Position numbers and translations under genes: made by a program. From Echinometra lucunter (taxonomy: Eukaryota; Echinodermata; Echinoidea; Camarodonta; Echinometridae), in NCBI GenBank assembly GCA_029962745.1, contig CM057154.1, positions 19,658,857-19,722,856 of the forward strand: a DNA stretch of 64,000 bases, read 5' to 3'. Shown in pieces: positions 37,001 to 44,500 of this stretch. Positions within the stretch are counted from its first letter, which is position 1. Each line of letters opens with the position of its first letter. The notes beneath the pieces were generated by a model. The model saw nothing but the letters and a program-made list of their open reading frames with translations. It did not search any database and was not told the origin of the DNA.

Positions 37001-38131
37001 GCAAAATGTGCGTACGGTCTATAAGGAAATGAAGTGGCGTTCAGATGATGTGGATTTACTTCTGTGTATGTTTTGAACATTCTGGTGTAATGTGTGAATG
37101 CTTCTGGCTGAACACAGCATGTAAAAACTGCTCACTGTTTATGTGGAAATTAAGTGGTGTTCAGACAGTGTGGATTCACTCCTGTGTATGTTTTGAACAT
37201 GCTCTTGCTTACTGGGCACAGTGTATTTGGATAACTTGTGTAAGGATTAGAAAAATGAGGTGTTCACATGTCATGGAATAATTTGGTTCTGCATTCAGTC
37301 CAGGTCAGAAATCATGGTGATAAGACTGTACCGCTTTGAATGCTTTGTTTATTTGTGTTTTTTTAGAATGCATCTGTAATCAGTTTTATTAACTAACATT
37401 GGATATCATTTGCTTTTGATCTATGTGCTGAACAAAGTCATAAAGCATTCCAAATTTTAATCGTGAATTATCCATTTGTTCATTATATTATTTTGTACAA
37501 AGGAATACATCTCTTACTAAATGCAAGAAATATTGGTGTATTTGATAACGTAGTTCTACTTCAAAAATAAATATTGAATAATGAATTTAAGATGTGCTAC
37601 ATCAATCCTTATTGCTTTTGAACTTTAAACTCAAGTTTTTAGTAGTGCGACATTAAGATAAATGCTTTCCCTTCCCTCTTGTTTCAGGTTCGCAAGATCA
37701 TCGACAAGAGGAAAGTCAGGTTCAGTGAAAGACTTATGAAAGATGGCAGGAGCCATCAAGTTATGAAACCGGAGAAAGAACCTGACCTACCCCTTCGCAT
37801 GAGTGCCACGCCCAACAACAATCACTTCCAGCCTTGCGGGTGCCGTGACGGCAGCTCGGCACTGCTCAGTGGTGACAGCAGCAAGGCAGGATGGGAAGGC
37901 ACTGCACTATTGCATCATGGGAGCTTTATCAGGCTGGGCTGCCACGGCTTTGTGTTCAGTATTACAGAGAACATTACGAAAATGACTCCAGCACCCAAGG
38001 CCTCATCGACGGGTGTGCATCCAGATAACAAGAGGTCGGTGGTTGTTCATTCACCGTCATCGTCAATACCTGCTCGGAAAACAGTTACACAGACTATTGT
38101 GAGGTCACAGTCAACCTCATCGTTACCATAG
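6989..38131 (+). CDS. PHF12: PHF12 (Pf1) PHD-finger corepressor subunit, complete 16-exon gene
   Basis: The joined exons encode 1161 residues. PHF12 bridges SIN3, MRG15 and HDAC in the nucleus, recruiting histone deacetylation to chromatin. Order: conserved N-terminus [13 protein letters not shown]1 (residues 52-95, ligands C52 C55 C64 C67 H72 C75 C92 C95); an Ala-rich and Lys/Glu-rich linker; a segment like the SIN3-binding helix (about 240-265); PHD2 (304-348, ligands C304 C307 C319 C322 H327 C330 C345 H348); Ser/Thr-rich linker; FHA domain (about 930-1090). All 15 introns are GT-AG and every exon phase joins without a shift. It is longer than human PHF12 (about 1004 residues) mainly through linkers. 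Transcription probably starts within a few hundred bases upstream, in a CpG-containing stretch. Confidence 0.95.
7312..7487 (+). CDS. PHF12: PHF12 exon 2 (first half of PHD1)
   Basis: Begins QIQALVAPP, as in vertebrate PHF12, then a basic RRTGRATN segment and the first six zinc ligands of PHD1 (CDSC, CCDRC, FHLQC). It ends in phase 2 inside the Cys76 codon at a GTAATA donor. Confidence 0.93.
12054..12433. mobile_element. hAT-like MITE with 8-bp target duplication TCCTTAGG
   Basis: The element (12062-12425) begins CAGGGTTCTCACTAG and ends CTGGTGAGAACCATG, nearly inverted. It is flanked by perfect TCCTTAGG direct repeats at 12054-12061 and 12426-12433. A CAGGG terminus plus an 8-bp duplication is characteristic of hAT transposons. 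No transposase frame. Confidence 0.72.
14025..14440 (+). mobile_element. piggyBac-like MITE, family P (copy 1)
   Basis: About 408 bp between 14029 and 14436, closely matching copies at 19754-20161 and 57533-57941. The left flank keeps TTAA, but the first bases have drifted to TAC; the right end keeps GGG, but the flank has drifted to ATAA. Termini CATTCGTGACAG and CTGTCACGAATGGG are inverted. It carries a 93-codon minus-strand frame shared with copy 2. Confidence 0.82.
15107..15527. mobile_element. MITE with ATACCCCTTTCA termini
   Basis: 421 bp bounded by ATACCCCTTTCACGCTG and its near complement CAGCATGAAAGGGGTAT. Internally it repeats GGTGCACCCGG and GGTGAAA motifs several times in both directions. 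No transposase. Confidence 0.75.
15595..16099. mobile_element. MITE with TAAAGGCATTGG termini
   Basis: About 505 bp bounded by TAAAGGCATTGGTTAAC and GTTAGCCAATGCCTTTA, a 17-bp inverted pair with one mismatch. The interior shows no coding frame. Confidence 0.72.
18575..18845. mobile_element. MITE with TTATATGACACCT termini
   Basis: 271 bp bounded by TTATATGACACCT and AGGTGTCATATAA, a perfect 13-bp inverted pair. It contains a CRE-like TGACGTCA near 18647 and CpG-rich short palindromes (ACTACGTACGTAACGT). It directly abuts the palindrome to its right. Confidence 0.7.
18848..19012. repeat. 165-bp imperfect palindrome
   Basis: Arms of about 75 bp run from CAAATAATGAATG to CATTCATTATTTG, through GTGAAAGATGAAAT and ATTTCATCTTTCAC, around a short centre, CTCGGCTGTGCCTCG. 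It could be a foldback MITE or part of a composite element with its left neighbour. Confidence 0.75.
19750..20165 (+). mobile_element. piggyBac-like MITE, family P (copy 2, best preserved)
   Basis: 408 bp (19754-20161) starting CCCATTTGTGACAG and ending CTGTCACGAATGGG, flanked on both sides by TTAA (19750-19753 and 20162-20165). TTAA target sites with CCC/GGG ends are diagnostic of piggyBac-type transposition. The minus-strand 93-codon frame is open, as in copy 1. Confidence 0.88.
20419..20491 (+). CDS. PHF12: PHF12 exon 3 (end of PHD1)
   Basis: Completes Cys76 and adds [19 protein letters not shown], closing PHD1 with C92 and C95. Vertebrate PHF12 has the very similar NPPLSEEMLPPGEWMCHRC. 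Ends in phase 0 at a GTAAGA donor. Confidence 0.93.
20891..21120. mobile_element. MITE with GGGCCGGTATTCTG termini
   Basis: 230 bp in PHF12 intron 3, bounded by GGGCCGGTATTCTGAAAATT and its near complement ending ATACGGCCC. Inner arms ATTGTTTTATC match too. No coding frame. Confidence 0.8.
22128..22398. mobile_element. MITE with TAACCTGGGGTAC termini
   Basis: 271 bp bounded by TAACCTGGGGTAC and GTACCCCAGGTTA, a perfect 13-bp inverted pair, lying just upstream of PHF12 exon 4. A 92-codon frame overlaps it but matches no family. Confidence 0.65.
22455..22702 (+). CDS. PHF12: PHF12 exon 4 (Ala-rich linker)
   Basis: 82 codons after PHD1: [19 protein letters not shown], then a nearly pure Ala run of about 16 residues (one Ser) from GCT/GCC repeats, then [10 protein letters not shown] and a twice-repeated RLNDRL-type motif. 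It probably forms a charged helix. Vertebrate PHF12 has no such Ala tract. Phase 2 at a GTAAGT donor. Confidence 0.88.
22926..23182. mobile_element. MITE with CATATCGTYGGTGGGG termini
   Basis: 257 bp in PHF12 intron 4 bounded by CATATCGTTGGTGGGG and the complement ending CCCCACCGACGATATG. The arms extend inward through a matching TTGTATCTCAAA / TTTGAGATACGAG pair. No coding frame. Confidence 0.78.
23714..23979 (+). CDS. PHF12: PHF12 exon 5 (acidic linker and SIN3-binding-like helix)
   Basis: Begins [12 protein letters not shown], continues with a Lys/Glu-rich run ([12 protein letters not shown]) and ends [20 protein letters not shown]. The last part aligns with [21 protein letters not shown] of human PHF12, the region reported to contact the SIN3 PAH domain. 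Joins exon 4 to complete a Lys codon; phase 1 at the end. Confidence 0.9.
24587..24698 (+). CDS. PHF12: PHF12 exon 6 (start of PHD2)
   Basis: A basic [14 protein letters not shown] stretch precedes [13 protein letters not shown], which supplies the first two zinc ligands of PHD2 and matches VPLPVKVCFTCN in human. The basic run may be a nuclear localisation signal. Ends in phase 2 at GTAAGT. Confidence 0.92.
25956..26088 (+). CDS. PHF12: PHF12 exon 7 (rest of PHD2)
   Basis: Encodes [20 protein letters not shown] then [19 protein letters not shown], the remaining six PHD2 ligands including His348 in the last position. Near-identical to human. A pyrimidine-rich TTG-repeat tract precedes the acceptor. 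Phase 0 at GTAAGT. Decayed copies of its 3' two-thirds follow in the next intron. Confidence 0.95.
26110..26606 (+). pseudogene. Three decayed tandem copies of PHF12 exon 7
   Basis: Downstream of exon 7 are three degenerate partial copies. Copy A (26111-26210) keeps FHQGCLEP and, one frame over, [20 protein letters not shown] with an intact GTAAGT donor; its last zinc ligand reads Cys instead of His. Copy B (about 26238-26305) keeps [19 protein letters not shown]. Copy C (about 26321-26410, continued at 26583-26606) keeps the nucleotide pattern CATTCCATCAAGACTGC and CACCCAGAGTATGCCC but is split by a MITE. None has the upstream CDYC part, and copy A is frameshifted. They look like relics of unequal tandem duplication. 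Confidence 0.8.
26412..26582. mobile_element. Short MITE, family A (copy 2), inserted in a pseudo-exon
   Basis: 171 bp, same orientation and structure as the copy at 3555-3717, starting GGGGGGTGTTTCAT and ending ATGAAACACCCCCC. The flanks CTGCCCAG and AGATCACCC join to restore the exon 7-like sequence, so the insertion postdates the tandem exon duplication. Confidence 0.88.
27151..27309 (+). CDS. PHF12: PHF12 exon 8
   Basis: 53 codons: [20 protein letters not shown], then [20 protein letters not shown] and [12 protein letters not shown]. It corresponds to [20 protein letters not shown] and the following FLNRIHKKHPP of human. Phase 0 both ends. Confidence 0.92.
27583..28510. mobile_element. 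928-bp GC-rich element with perfect 52-bp terminal inverted repeats
   Basis: The arms 27583-27634 and 28459-28510 are exact inverted copies, starting ATGCGCCTGTCAATTG. Inside are two GC-rich minisatellites: about three units of 54-55 bp (27672-27830, GTGGCGGTGGCTCGAG core) and about three units near 28249-28370 (GGCCGGGACTTCGT core), plus a poly-G run (28417-28434). An outer 20-bp inverted pair, GGCAAAAGGAAGCAAGTGAC, flanks it at 27523 and 28659. No transposase. Three overlapping open frames in the minisatellite are composition artefacts. Arm identity suggests recent activity. Confidence 0.88.
28765..29208 (+). repeat. Tandem duplication, unit about 222 bp
   Basis: Copy 1 begins GGTTAAAACATGCTTTGGCC (28765) and copy 2 GGTTACAACGATGCTTTAGC (28987). 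Both continue through GGGTTGTCACCAAGATT, CATTCAAAC and TTGATAATTGA. Diverged, non-coding, in PHF12 intron 8. Confidence 0.78.
29597..29846. mobile_element. MITE with AAGGCGCAATTACACATC termini
   Basis: 250 bp bounded by AAGGCGCAATTACACATCGC and the near complement ending GATTGCGCCTTT. Subterminal CGGTTCACGGC / GCCGTGAACCG motifs recur four times. Lies 140 bp upstream of PHF12 exon 9. Confidence 0.8.
29989..30129 (+). CDS. PHF12: PHF12 exon 9
   Basis: 47 codons starting [18 protein letters not shown], matching VPDAIKSQYQFPPPLIAP of human, and ending VTAQEEQEE. The donor is GAG|GTCGGT, weaker than the other donors, but the next exon begins WLKSVVALQ exactly as in human QEWLCSVVALQ, which supports this boundary. 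Confidence 0.88.
30174..30273 (+). mobile_element. LINE reverse-transcriptase C-terminal relic
   Basis: An open stretch [20 protein letters not shown] then [13 protein letters not shown] matches the typical RWxGHVxRR end of non-LTR retrotransposon polyproteins. Only about 33 codons remain, in PHF12 intron 9 in the sense direction. No other retrotransposon domain is nearby. Confidence 0.6.
30525..31425 (+). CDS. PHF12: PHF12 exon 10 (large Ser/Thr-rich linker)
   Basis: 300 codons. It starts [20 protein letters not shown], conserved with human, then becomes Ser/Thr/Val-rich and probably disordered ([24 protein letters not shown]). Short conserved islands remain: [18 protein letters not shown] and [11 protein letters not shown], the latter like GIIVKTENA in human. 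[13 protein letters not shown] is a likely proline-directed phosphorylation patch. Phase 1 at GTAAGT. Confidence 0.93.
31462..32553. mobile_element. 1.09-kb element with CTAGTGCTGTCAT termini
   Basis: Bounded by CTAGTGCTGTCAT and ATGACAGCACTAG, a perfect 13-bp inverted pair, with more GTCGACA-type motifs just inside. An internal duplication of roughly 140 bp (about 32041-32180 and 32180-32325) shares GCCAATTTGAAGATCGT and ACATTGACC-GTGCAA. Small open frames inside encode nothing recognisable. PHF12 intron 10. Confidence 0.7.
32900..33016 (+). CDS. PHF12: PHF12 exon 11
   Basis: 39 codons, [20 protein letters not shown] then [18 protein letters not shown]. The [12 protein letters not shown] part aligns with MVDLTNSLRAFMDVNG of human. 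Starts in phase 1 after a TTTAAAG acceptor and ends in phase 1 at GTGTGT, a somewhat weak donor. Confidence 0.85.
33115..33451 (+). repeat. (GAT)n-type microsatellite, about 340 bp
   Basis: Imperfect ATG/GAT trinucleotide repeats with interspersed AAT, GGT and ATAGAT units fill much of PHF12 intron 11. The reverse strand reads as a His/Tyr-rich open frame that is purely a repeat artefact. Confidence 0.92.
33690..33769 (+). CDS. PHF12: PHF12 exon 12
   Basis: [20 protein letters not shown] then QQLLPQK. Human has [23 protein letters not shown]. The conserved LDExLxxxLALQR helix is clear. Phase 1 in, phase 0 out. Confidence 0.92.
34131..34503 (+). CDS. PHF12: PHF12 exon 13 (Ser/Thr tract and start of FHA)
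   Basis: 124 codons. The first two-thirds is low-complexity Ser/Thr ([18 protein letters not shown], then [12 protein letters not shown]), followed by [20 protein letters not shown] and [10 protein letters not shown], aligning with human [20 protein letters not shown] at the entry to the FHA domain. Phase 1 at GTGAGT. Confidence 0.9.
34740..34870. mobile_element. Short MITE with CTGGGCCACGTTTCATAA termini
   Basis: 131 bp in PHF12 intron 13. The left end CTGGGCCACGTTTCATAA pairs with TTATGAAACAGGGGCCCAG, and a CTGATTGGTTGAGGGCAA centre follows the pattern of GTTTCATGAAAC-type MITEs. Similar ends occur in family A and at 45645-45784. Confidence 0.75.
35071..35654. mobile_element. 584-bp element with TTTATGCCTC termini and triple nuclear-receptor half-sites
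   Basis: Bounded by TTTATGCCTCTGCC and GGCGGAGGCATAAA. Internally about three diverged tandem units of roughly 150 bp, each with ACCATTTCTATGTACATAA and TGACCTTTGACCT, end in a run of ACGG repeats (about 35575-35605). The TGACCT hexamer occurs as direct repeats with 1-bp spacing: two at 35155-35167, three at 35296-35315, three at 35447-35466. This is the DR1 layout bound by HNF4, COUP-TF and RXR dimers. No coding capacity seen. Confidence 0.82.
35739..35821 (+). CDS. PHF12: PHF12 exon 14 (FHA domain)
   Basis: [20 protein letters not shown] then ACIFFDQ, near-identical to [20 protein letters not shown] of human. This is the core of the FHA domain, with the conserved SxxH-like PRHACIFFD strand. 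Phase 1 in, phase 0 out. Confidence 0.95.
36640..36690. repeat. 51-bp palindrome with CRE-like TGACGTCA
   Basis: Arms of about 24 bp from TGACGTCACCTCAGTCAATA to the near complement ending GAGGTGACATCA, centred on AACGGCGTT. It lies in PHF12 intron 14 within a CpG-containing patch. It may be the core of an old MITE. Confidence 0.6.
36819..36947 (+). CDS. PHF12: PHF12 exon 15 (FHA domain)
   Basis: [20 protein letters not shown] then [20 protein letters not shown], matching human [20 protein letters not shown]. The NYSEHGT motif is the FHA phosphopeptide-binding loop region. Phase 0 both ends. Confidence 0.95.
36967..37205 (+). repeat. Tandem duplication, unit about 120 bp
   Basis: Two copies in PHF12 intron 15 share GTGTGAATGCTTCTGGCTGA, GGTGTTCAGA and CTGTGTATGTTTTGAACAT. 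The second unit starts near 37087. Apparent open frames follow the duplicated unit and are not conserved exons. Confidence 0.85.
37688..38131 (+). CDS. PHF12: PHF12 exon 16 (end of FHA, stop)
   Basis: 147 codons plus [23 protein letters not shown] leads to [14 protein letters not shown] and [20 protein letters not shown], then FVFSIT, matching human [20 protein letters not shown] and FVFSIT. The end is a Ser/Thr-rich tail, [20 protein letters not shown]. This closes the FHA-like fold and the protein. Confidence 0.96.
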   Translation, partial: VRKIIDKRKVRFSERLMKDGRSHQVMKPEKEPDLPLRMSATPNNNHFQPCGCRDGSSALLSGDSSKAGWEGTALLHHGSFIRLGCHGFVFSITENITKMTPAPKASSTGVHPDNKRSVVVHSPSSSIPARKTVTQTIVRSQSTSSLP

Positions 38132-38684
38132 CATTGCAAAATGTATGAACTTATTGAGGGAGCTAGAATGTGAGGCTCCTTTCAAGATCCCTAATTAGTG
38201 TAGGCATTTCGAACATTGAAGTTTCTTTTTTAAAGTCAGGTATCTTCAATAGAGAGATTGGAAGTAAAACCAGAAACATCACATACATCAAGCCGAACAG
38301 GAATTTTGCACAGGGTTAAATTTTGGTTCGCTTTCATGCAGTTAAACATGAAACAAAAAACAACTATTGTTAAGTTTCATGTCACAGAATTTTTCAGTCT
38401 TACAGTAACTGTATTCTTGATTGGACGAAACATGATATAAATGTCACTGGTTGGCTTTACATAGATGAATTTCCTGGTTAATCTCTTTTATGAGAGGTCT
38501 TGTGCAAAAATGTGCAACCTTTGTGGAATGATATGGCATTTATTCAGCATTGTATTCAATGGTCTGCTGGTTCAGACTAACTTGCCACATCATGGCTTGT
38601 TCTTATTCATAACCACACCCACATTTCATTGTGGTTTTTTTTTTCCTGAAGTTCAGAGCTCTAGTAGGCTTGACAATCAACACT

Positions 38685-38922
38685 TAAGGCCCTGTCCCAT
38701 ACTACCGTTTACCGATTCCGTCTTCCTCCGTCTAAATATTTATGTTAGACGGTGTCAGACAGAGGCTATTTACAAAAAATTGTGGCCATGAACTAGCGCC
38801 GTCTGCCACCGTCTAGATAAGTCTGTAAACCAGCTGAAGAACGAATTTTAAAAGTCCAATAAACCTATGTGTTCGTTACTCAGACGGAATCGTTAAACGG
38901 TAGTATGGGACAGGGCCTTTAA
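38685..38922. mobile_element. MITE with GGCCCTGTCCCATACTACCG termini, TTAA-flanked
   Basis: About 230 bp bounded by GGCCCTGTCCCATACTACCG and its near complement, with inner pairs CCGATTCCGTCT / AGACGGAATCG. TTAA stands at both edges (38685-38688 and 38919-38922), so a piggyBac-type target is possible, though the termini are not the usual CCC/GGG. Confidence 0.82.
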
Positions 38923-39054
38923 ATATGCCATGTGGATGTTGGCCTGTAAAGTTTAACTCCCAACATAAAGATACTAAACTTTGAGCAAATGACCTTTCTG
39001 CACAGATCCTGAAAATTTCAGTTTGGACTCAATCCTGAAGAAGGAATGTTGGGA

Positions 39055-39820
39055 CATTGGGTGACTTGTATGAGGTGCCAAATATTAACTGTTATTCAGT
39101 CCAAAACTACCCATTTTTGTGACAAAATTCACTCAAAATTATATTTTGTTACCGAGTTCATGATGAAGAATCTATTTGTTACAAAATTACGCATAGAGAC
39201 GTTATATCATAATGTGATATGCGCTATAAAAGAACTGTATATTATTATTATTATTATCATTATTATTAAAAAGGTCATTTTGTAACAAAATATGAAATAT
39301 GTTAATTTTTTTTTCCATAACAGAATCTTGTTACAAAAACTAGTTTACACTTGCCGCCCCAGCACCAAATGTAAACTATGATGTTTGGGCCAAAACTACA
39401 ATTTTGTGATAAAAATTCACTCAAAACTGTATTTTGTTACAGAAATCATGACACAAGACCCCATTTCATTACAAATTAACTTTGGCTGGAGCTTTTCTTT
39501 TGACAGAATATCTTTTGCTTACAGAATTGCCGACGTTGAACTCTTGGCGCCCTGGGGCGTGAAGTGTAAACTAGGTTGTTCGGTCCAAAACTACACAATT
39601 TGGTGACAAAATTCATTCACAACTCTAAACTTGTTACAGAATTCTTACCCCTTTTTTCTTTTATAAAAAATTAGAGTCTCTTATGAAAAAAGAATTCTGA
39701 CATATTTTGTGACAATCTGAATCAATGAACTGTTTGAAGTCATTTTGTCACAAAACAGTATATAGTTTTGTACTGAATAACAAAGTTAACACTTGGTGCC
39801 CCATAGACTTGAGTATATAA
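39055..39820 (+). repeat. Degenerate tandem repeat, units about 190-290 bp
   Basis: Three to four diverged units, each with GTCCAAAACTAC or GGCCAAAACTAC (39097, 39388, 39580), then TTTTGTGACAAAATTCACTC and ATTTTGTTACAGAA. A CTTGGYGCCCC boundary phrase precedes units near 39350, 39540 and 39790. Non-coding. Confidence 0.7.
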
Positions 39821-40636
39821 TCATAAGTTAATTCACAATCTGTTGAAAATTAATTATGCTGTCTAGGATACCGGTAGATTTTTTTAGGGTTATTCCTATG
39901 AAGTTGTTTTCTCTTGTCTCGAAGATTGTTCTAGACGGCCCTGTAGCCCTATGATAATTGAAGTCATTCTTGGAACCATTCCAGATCGTGAGTTTCCTGT
40001 ATCTCAGCTCTGGAGATGAGAGGACTCGTGGAGGTTAGGGGAAGCGTGATAAGGGTTTAACTTTCTTCCTGCTAATCTGTCTGCTTCTAGTGCCTGCAAA
40101 GGTGTAACCCAAAGGCCTAATCCAAGGAAGATGTTAGATGATATGACTTGTAAGTTAAAGCACTTTGGCATGATCAAGAACAAAGTTTGATTTTATCTTA
40201 GTATTTCTTGAATGTCAAGCCAATATTCATGCCATTTATGAAGCAAAATTTAAAAAGTGTCAAGAAATGTGTGCATATGTCATCCTCAATTAAGTGTTCG
40301 GGAAAATTTTGTTGAAACAAAATTCATCATGTACCATACCGCCTGCCAAGAGTTGGTGGGCATGAACTCTTTCCATATTCCCATGGAGTTAGTGCTTTCT
40401 GGTTCTTGGCAGATCATACCTCAGAGGCTCAATCCACAGTGTGTGCTTATTTAGTGTCACCTGCAGAAGGTTGTAAATCTCATTTCAGTGAAGGCAACAA
40501 TAGAGCTATTGAAGAAGTAGTCAAAGTTTTGTAATTTCTTTTATTACTGCTACTTGTTGTTTGGAATTCAAATTATTGGATTTTGAAACCTTTTTGTGCC
40601 CCAATGTCTGCTTCCCTGAGATTTGATTTTTTACTA

Positions 40637-40728
40637 TTGACCTGTTGTGCAGTAAGCCTGAGATAACTCAGGTTAGGATCTGTGGAAAATGTTTGTTATA
40701 CTGAAATAAAATCATGCTTAACAGGTTA
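40637..40728 (+). mobile_element. Degraded small piggyBac-like MITE, family Q
   Basis: About 85 bp resembling the copy at 41451-41555 (AAGCCTGAGATA, AACTCAGGTTAGG, TACTGAAATAAAATC, GCTTAACAGG). The flanks TTGA and TTAC are drifted TTAA. A change from AATCAA to AATAAA creates a polyadenylation-like hexamer. Confidence 0.6.
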
Positions 40729-41046
40729 CATTTGCAGCCCTTCACTTTGAATGAAATTATGCAGTGATTCTGAATACCTAGTAAGTGCATATAAGGAAAA
40801 ATATTCAATGAAATTACAGTAGTGTTTGGGGGGAGAAAAACCCCTTAAGGCTTGTTCGGATGTGAAGAAGGAAGCCGTGGGGTTTTTTTTAAGTGCAGGT
40901 TTTGTGTACAATTGAATGGCAATGATCTATCAAAGGACTGCTTAAAATAAAAATGTTGCCTTTCTTTCACTTGTGTGTTATGAAATATGTTAAAAACCCC
41001 TGCAGAAAAACAGCAGTTGTTTCCTCTTCATATTTGAATGGGTCTT

Positions 41047-41367
41047 CCCAAGGGGCCACTGCCATTACAAGGTGGACACCATGCTCTTACACAAAAACGC
41101 ATGAAAAGGGTTGTTTTTCATGGACGGGCGATGTACGGTGAAAAGGGTATCAAAATTGCCAAAATCAGGAAAAAAGGGTATACTTTTATAACAGCTTGAT
41201 TTGAAAATACTTGTTTAGGGTGGGGAAAACATGACAAAAATACTTGTTTAGGGTATTCTGAGATTGAAGGATAATTACTTGTTTTAGGTCCATTTTGAAA
41301 GTCCATGTAGGAGCATGGTGTCCACCTTGTAATGACAGTGCCCCCCCCCCCCCCCCCCCCGGGCCCT
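41047..41367. mobile_element. MITE with CCACTGCCATTACAAGG termini and poly-C end
   Basis: About 320 bp. GGCCACTGCCATTACAAGG at the left pairs with CCTTGTAATGACAGTGCC at the right, next to a C run of 20. Inner pairs TGGACACCATGCTC / GAGCATGGTGTCCA are exact. The interior has AAAAGGGTAT and repeated ACTTGTTTAGGGT, as in the element at 2439-2954, suggesting a related family. Confidence 0.82.
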
Positions 41368-41446
41368 TCACACTGTTGTCATTTCTGCAACACTGTTTTT
41401 TGGTCAAGTCATTTTTTTACCGGCAAAGCTACCTTAAAATTAGACT

Positions 41447-41559
41447 TTAACCCACTGAGCGCTAAGCCGGAGATAGCTTGAACCCATCCGAGGTAACTCA
41501 GGCTAGGGTCTATAGAAAATCTGTGTCATACTGAAATCAAATCGTGCTTAACGGGTTAA
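41447..41559 (+). mobile_element. Small piggyBac-like MITE, family Q
   Basis: 105 bp (41451-41555) from CCCACTGAGCGCTAAGC to GTGCTTAACGGG, flanked by TTAA on both sides (41447-41450 and 41556-41559). The short termini are inverted with mismatches. Confidence 0.75.
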
Positions 41560-44500
41560 TTGGGTAGTAATCATGAGAGGTGTCTGTGTAATGATACATG
41601 TACTGAGATACCTCGCCAGACATGTGTACTCAATTATGCAATTACTAAACATTATGCCACATTTAAACATAATCACTGTTTTCCAAACAGATGCTATCCA
41701 ATTATGAAAAAAAAAAAAATTGTTGGATATTTTTGGAGATAAAACTTAATGATCACACTGTATTGCTGTTGTGAATATTATTTAATTAGAAGGCTTGAAA
41801 CGTTTAGTAATTTCCTGCGCTTTAAAAAAAAAATTTAAATGATGTAAGCCGATTGTTCTTACACTTGCAAACTAACAGGGGACCTCTTGCATGGCAGGAC
41901 AATAAAAAGGAAAATGCAAGTCCTGAAAGCAAGATTTAATTGATTTAAATTCAAAGATTTTTCAGGGTTTTGGAGTTCTGTAAGTTACTAGATCAAAAAG
42001 TTCTATGCAAGAGGCCTCCTGGCACATGCTCTTCTGTTATCTCAGAGGCAAAATTTATCCTCACTTTTCTCATTTGAGAGTATTCAGGGAGCTTGGCTTT
42101 GGACATCTATGCACTAATCAAACTAATGAAAAACCCAGGACTGAAAAACTTATCTCATTGTCACTGATTGATGATATTCAAAGTTCAGAAGATACGTTTT
42201 TGTTGTTAGTGTGTGAACGGGTCATGTATTATGGGTTGGAAATGTAATGTTGTTTTCAGGGTGTGTTCGCTCTTGTTTGAACCAACATCTCAGTGCCAAA
42301 GGGACGAGGAACTAACTATTAGTTTTCATTGTTTTACTTTATTTTAAAGTTCAAATTCATCTTCTGCCTGTATTTAACTTTGTTTTCTTTTACACTCTGT
42401 CTCAACTTTTTTTGACATCTGAAGCTTTTTCATCATTTTCTTGAAATTTTTGTCGTTATAGATTATGGTTTGGAAATTTTTTCGTCAGGAATTTTCATTT
42501 TTAATGGGCAATGATAATGAAAGTAAAATCTCTGAGATCCCATGGTGATAATATACAGAAATACCAGGCTGTGAAAAAGTATAGTGGAAATTATTTACCT
42601 GAAGACGGACTGGCAATGACTATTCTTTGGAGGGTTGAAGTCCCAAGGAAAAAAAAATAATAGATAGAGATGATATGATGGCATATCATATAGTGCTCCA
42701 GTCCGTCAAGCTTTGGTATTCATAGTGCTTCCCTATTATTACCCCAGTCATAGCCAAGTGGCCAAATATGTAGTGGCTGTAGCATATTGGGTGCCCATTT
42801 ACATCCTTGTAAAGAGTGAGTGGGAAACATGGATTAATGTTTTGCTAAAGGACTTTAGTGCTTAGCTGGGATTCAAACCCTCAACTATTTGATTGGTAGT
42901 CCAGTGAATGAACGACGGTACCACCTGGTACACATGTTATTGAGAATTTCCACCATCAAGGAGAGATATGAATTGAAAGAGAACAAAATTTGTAAAATAA
43001 TAGTCCCATATCTAGAAAATTCTCAAATTATGATAGTGAGAGATACTTCTTATTCTACTTTTCCAACTTTGATCATGCTATTGCCATCACATGTATGTCC
43101 CTGGATTTTGGATCAAGGGTCTTCTTCAAGTGACAATGGACTTACCGGTTAATTACTTTCTTATACAATTCATATTAAGCAGTGATTGTTGCCCAATGAT
43201 TCATGTTATGCTTATTGATTTTCATGATTAATCTTGTGAATAATTTAAGTGGATGCTTGCTGTCTGTGTAGTGAAATGATGGCACAAAGGTTCACCTATA
43301 ATGTTTCTTTTGGCAATGGAAGAGTTTTTGCTGTTTCCCATGAAGAAATTTTCTTCTCTTTCAGCATAATCACCATCTGTGATCGGAAATTTTGATAAGA
43401 GACCAGATGATTTGCTCTATATTAAAGTTGAAAGAAAAATTCAGAGTTGAGAGCCACAAGGACAGATGTGTTTTGGAAGGATGTGTCCTCGCGTCTTTCT
43501 GTTACCGAGCCAGTTTTAGGAGAGTTCCTAAGAGTTTATTCTATTTGCTCTGTCATACCAGTTATACATGAAAATAACTGTAAATTTGTATAGAATTATG
43601 TATAGATAGTGCTGTGAGGAAAGGATTTTTTTTCACATTCAAATTTTCTATTGATCTTGTTCATTGTGAGAGCTTTTTTTGCAGAATTATTGTACAGATA
43701 TGTTACAAAATGAACTTGTACATTCTTTACAGAAATTGAAGAAGAAAAAAAATGCTGATTGTAAATGGTTTGAAACAACAAAAAATTACAAATGAACAAC
43801 ATGCATTATTATCCAAAGAGATACATTACTTGTCAAGTGATTTGTTTTGTTTTGATTAGTTGAGTAGCAGTGAGGGGCTTCAAATCATATGTCGGCTGTA
43901 TTTTAGAACGGAATTGACAGTGGGGGAAGATGTGGTTTGGGATGACTGATAGGAGAATGCAAATTAGTAGCCGCTGGTGAATAGTGAAGGACGGTGTAGC
44001 ATACACATGGATTGCACCATTTTGAGAAAGAGGGAGAAAGAGGGAGAGAGAGGGAGAGTTGATGAGCTAAAGACCGAGAGATTTGGGATGGGGGTTGCTA
44101 CAACTAAAAGGAGAATTGCTTGAATAGTACAGCAAGAAGCTAATAGGAATTTCTTAAGGTGTGTGCATGAAATAAGTGAAAAAGCATGCCATGGAGTGAG
44201 AAATCTTGAACCTCATGCCTTCATCCCTACATAGAAGAATGGGGGGGGGGGGGGGGGGGGGGGGGACCCGAAAAACAAAACGAGTGTTCAGCTGACTAAA
44301 AACATGTAACGGTACTTTAAAAAATATTTCAGTGTATCGTATATGTTTTTTCCTTTCTCTTCTTTTTTTTTTCCGGTTATATTCTTTTTCAAAGTGTTAA
44401 ATGGCTATCTGTAACTGCACGGGTGTGGTTTGCAGTTGTCCTTAAATAGGAATCAACAACTTAAGCTGAATTACATCACCTATCATATTTAGCAAAAGAG

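Larger units (their letters stand above)
38132..40725 (+). other. Probable PHF12 3' UTR and downstream flank
   Basis: No coding frame. It contains a MITE (38689-38918) and degenerate tandem repeats (39055-39820). Candidate polyadenylation hexamers AATAAA occur at about 38857 (inside the MITE) and 40705 (inside a small piggyBac-like relic). The true cleavage site cannot be fixed from sequence. Confidence 0.4.
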
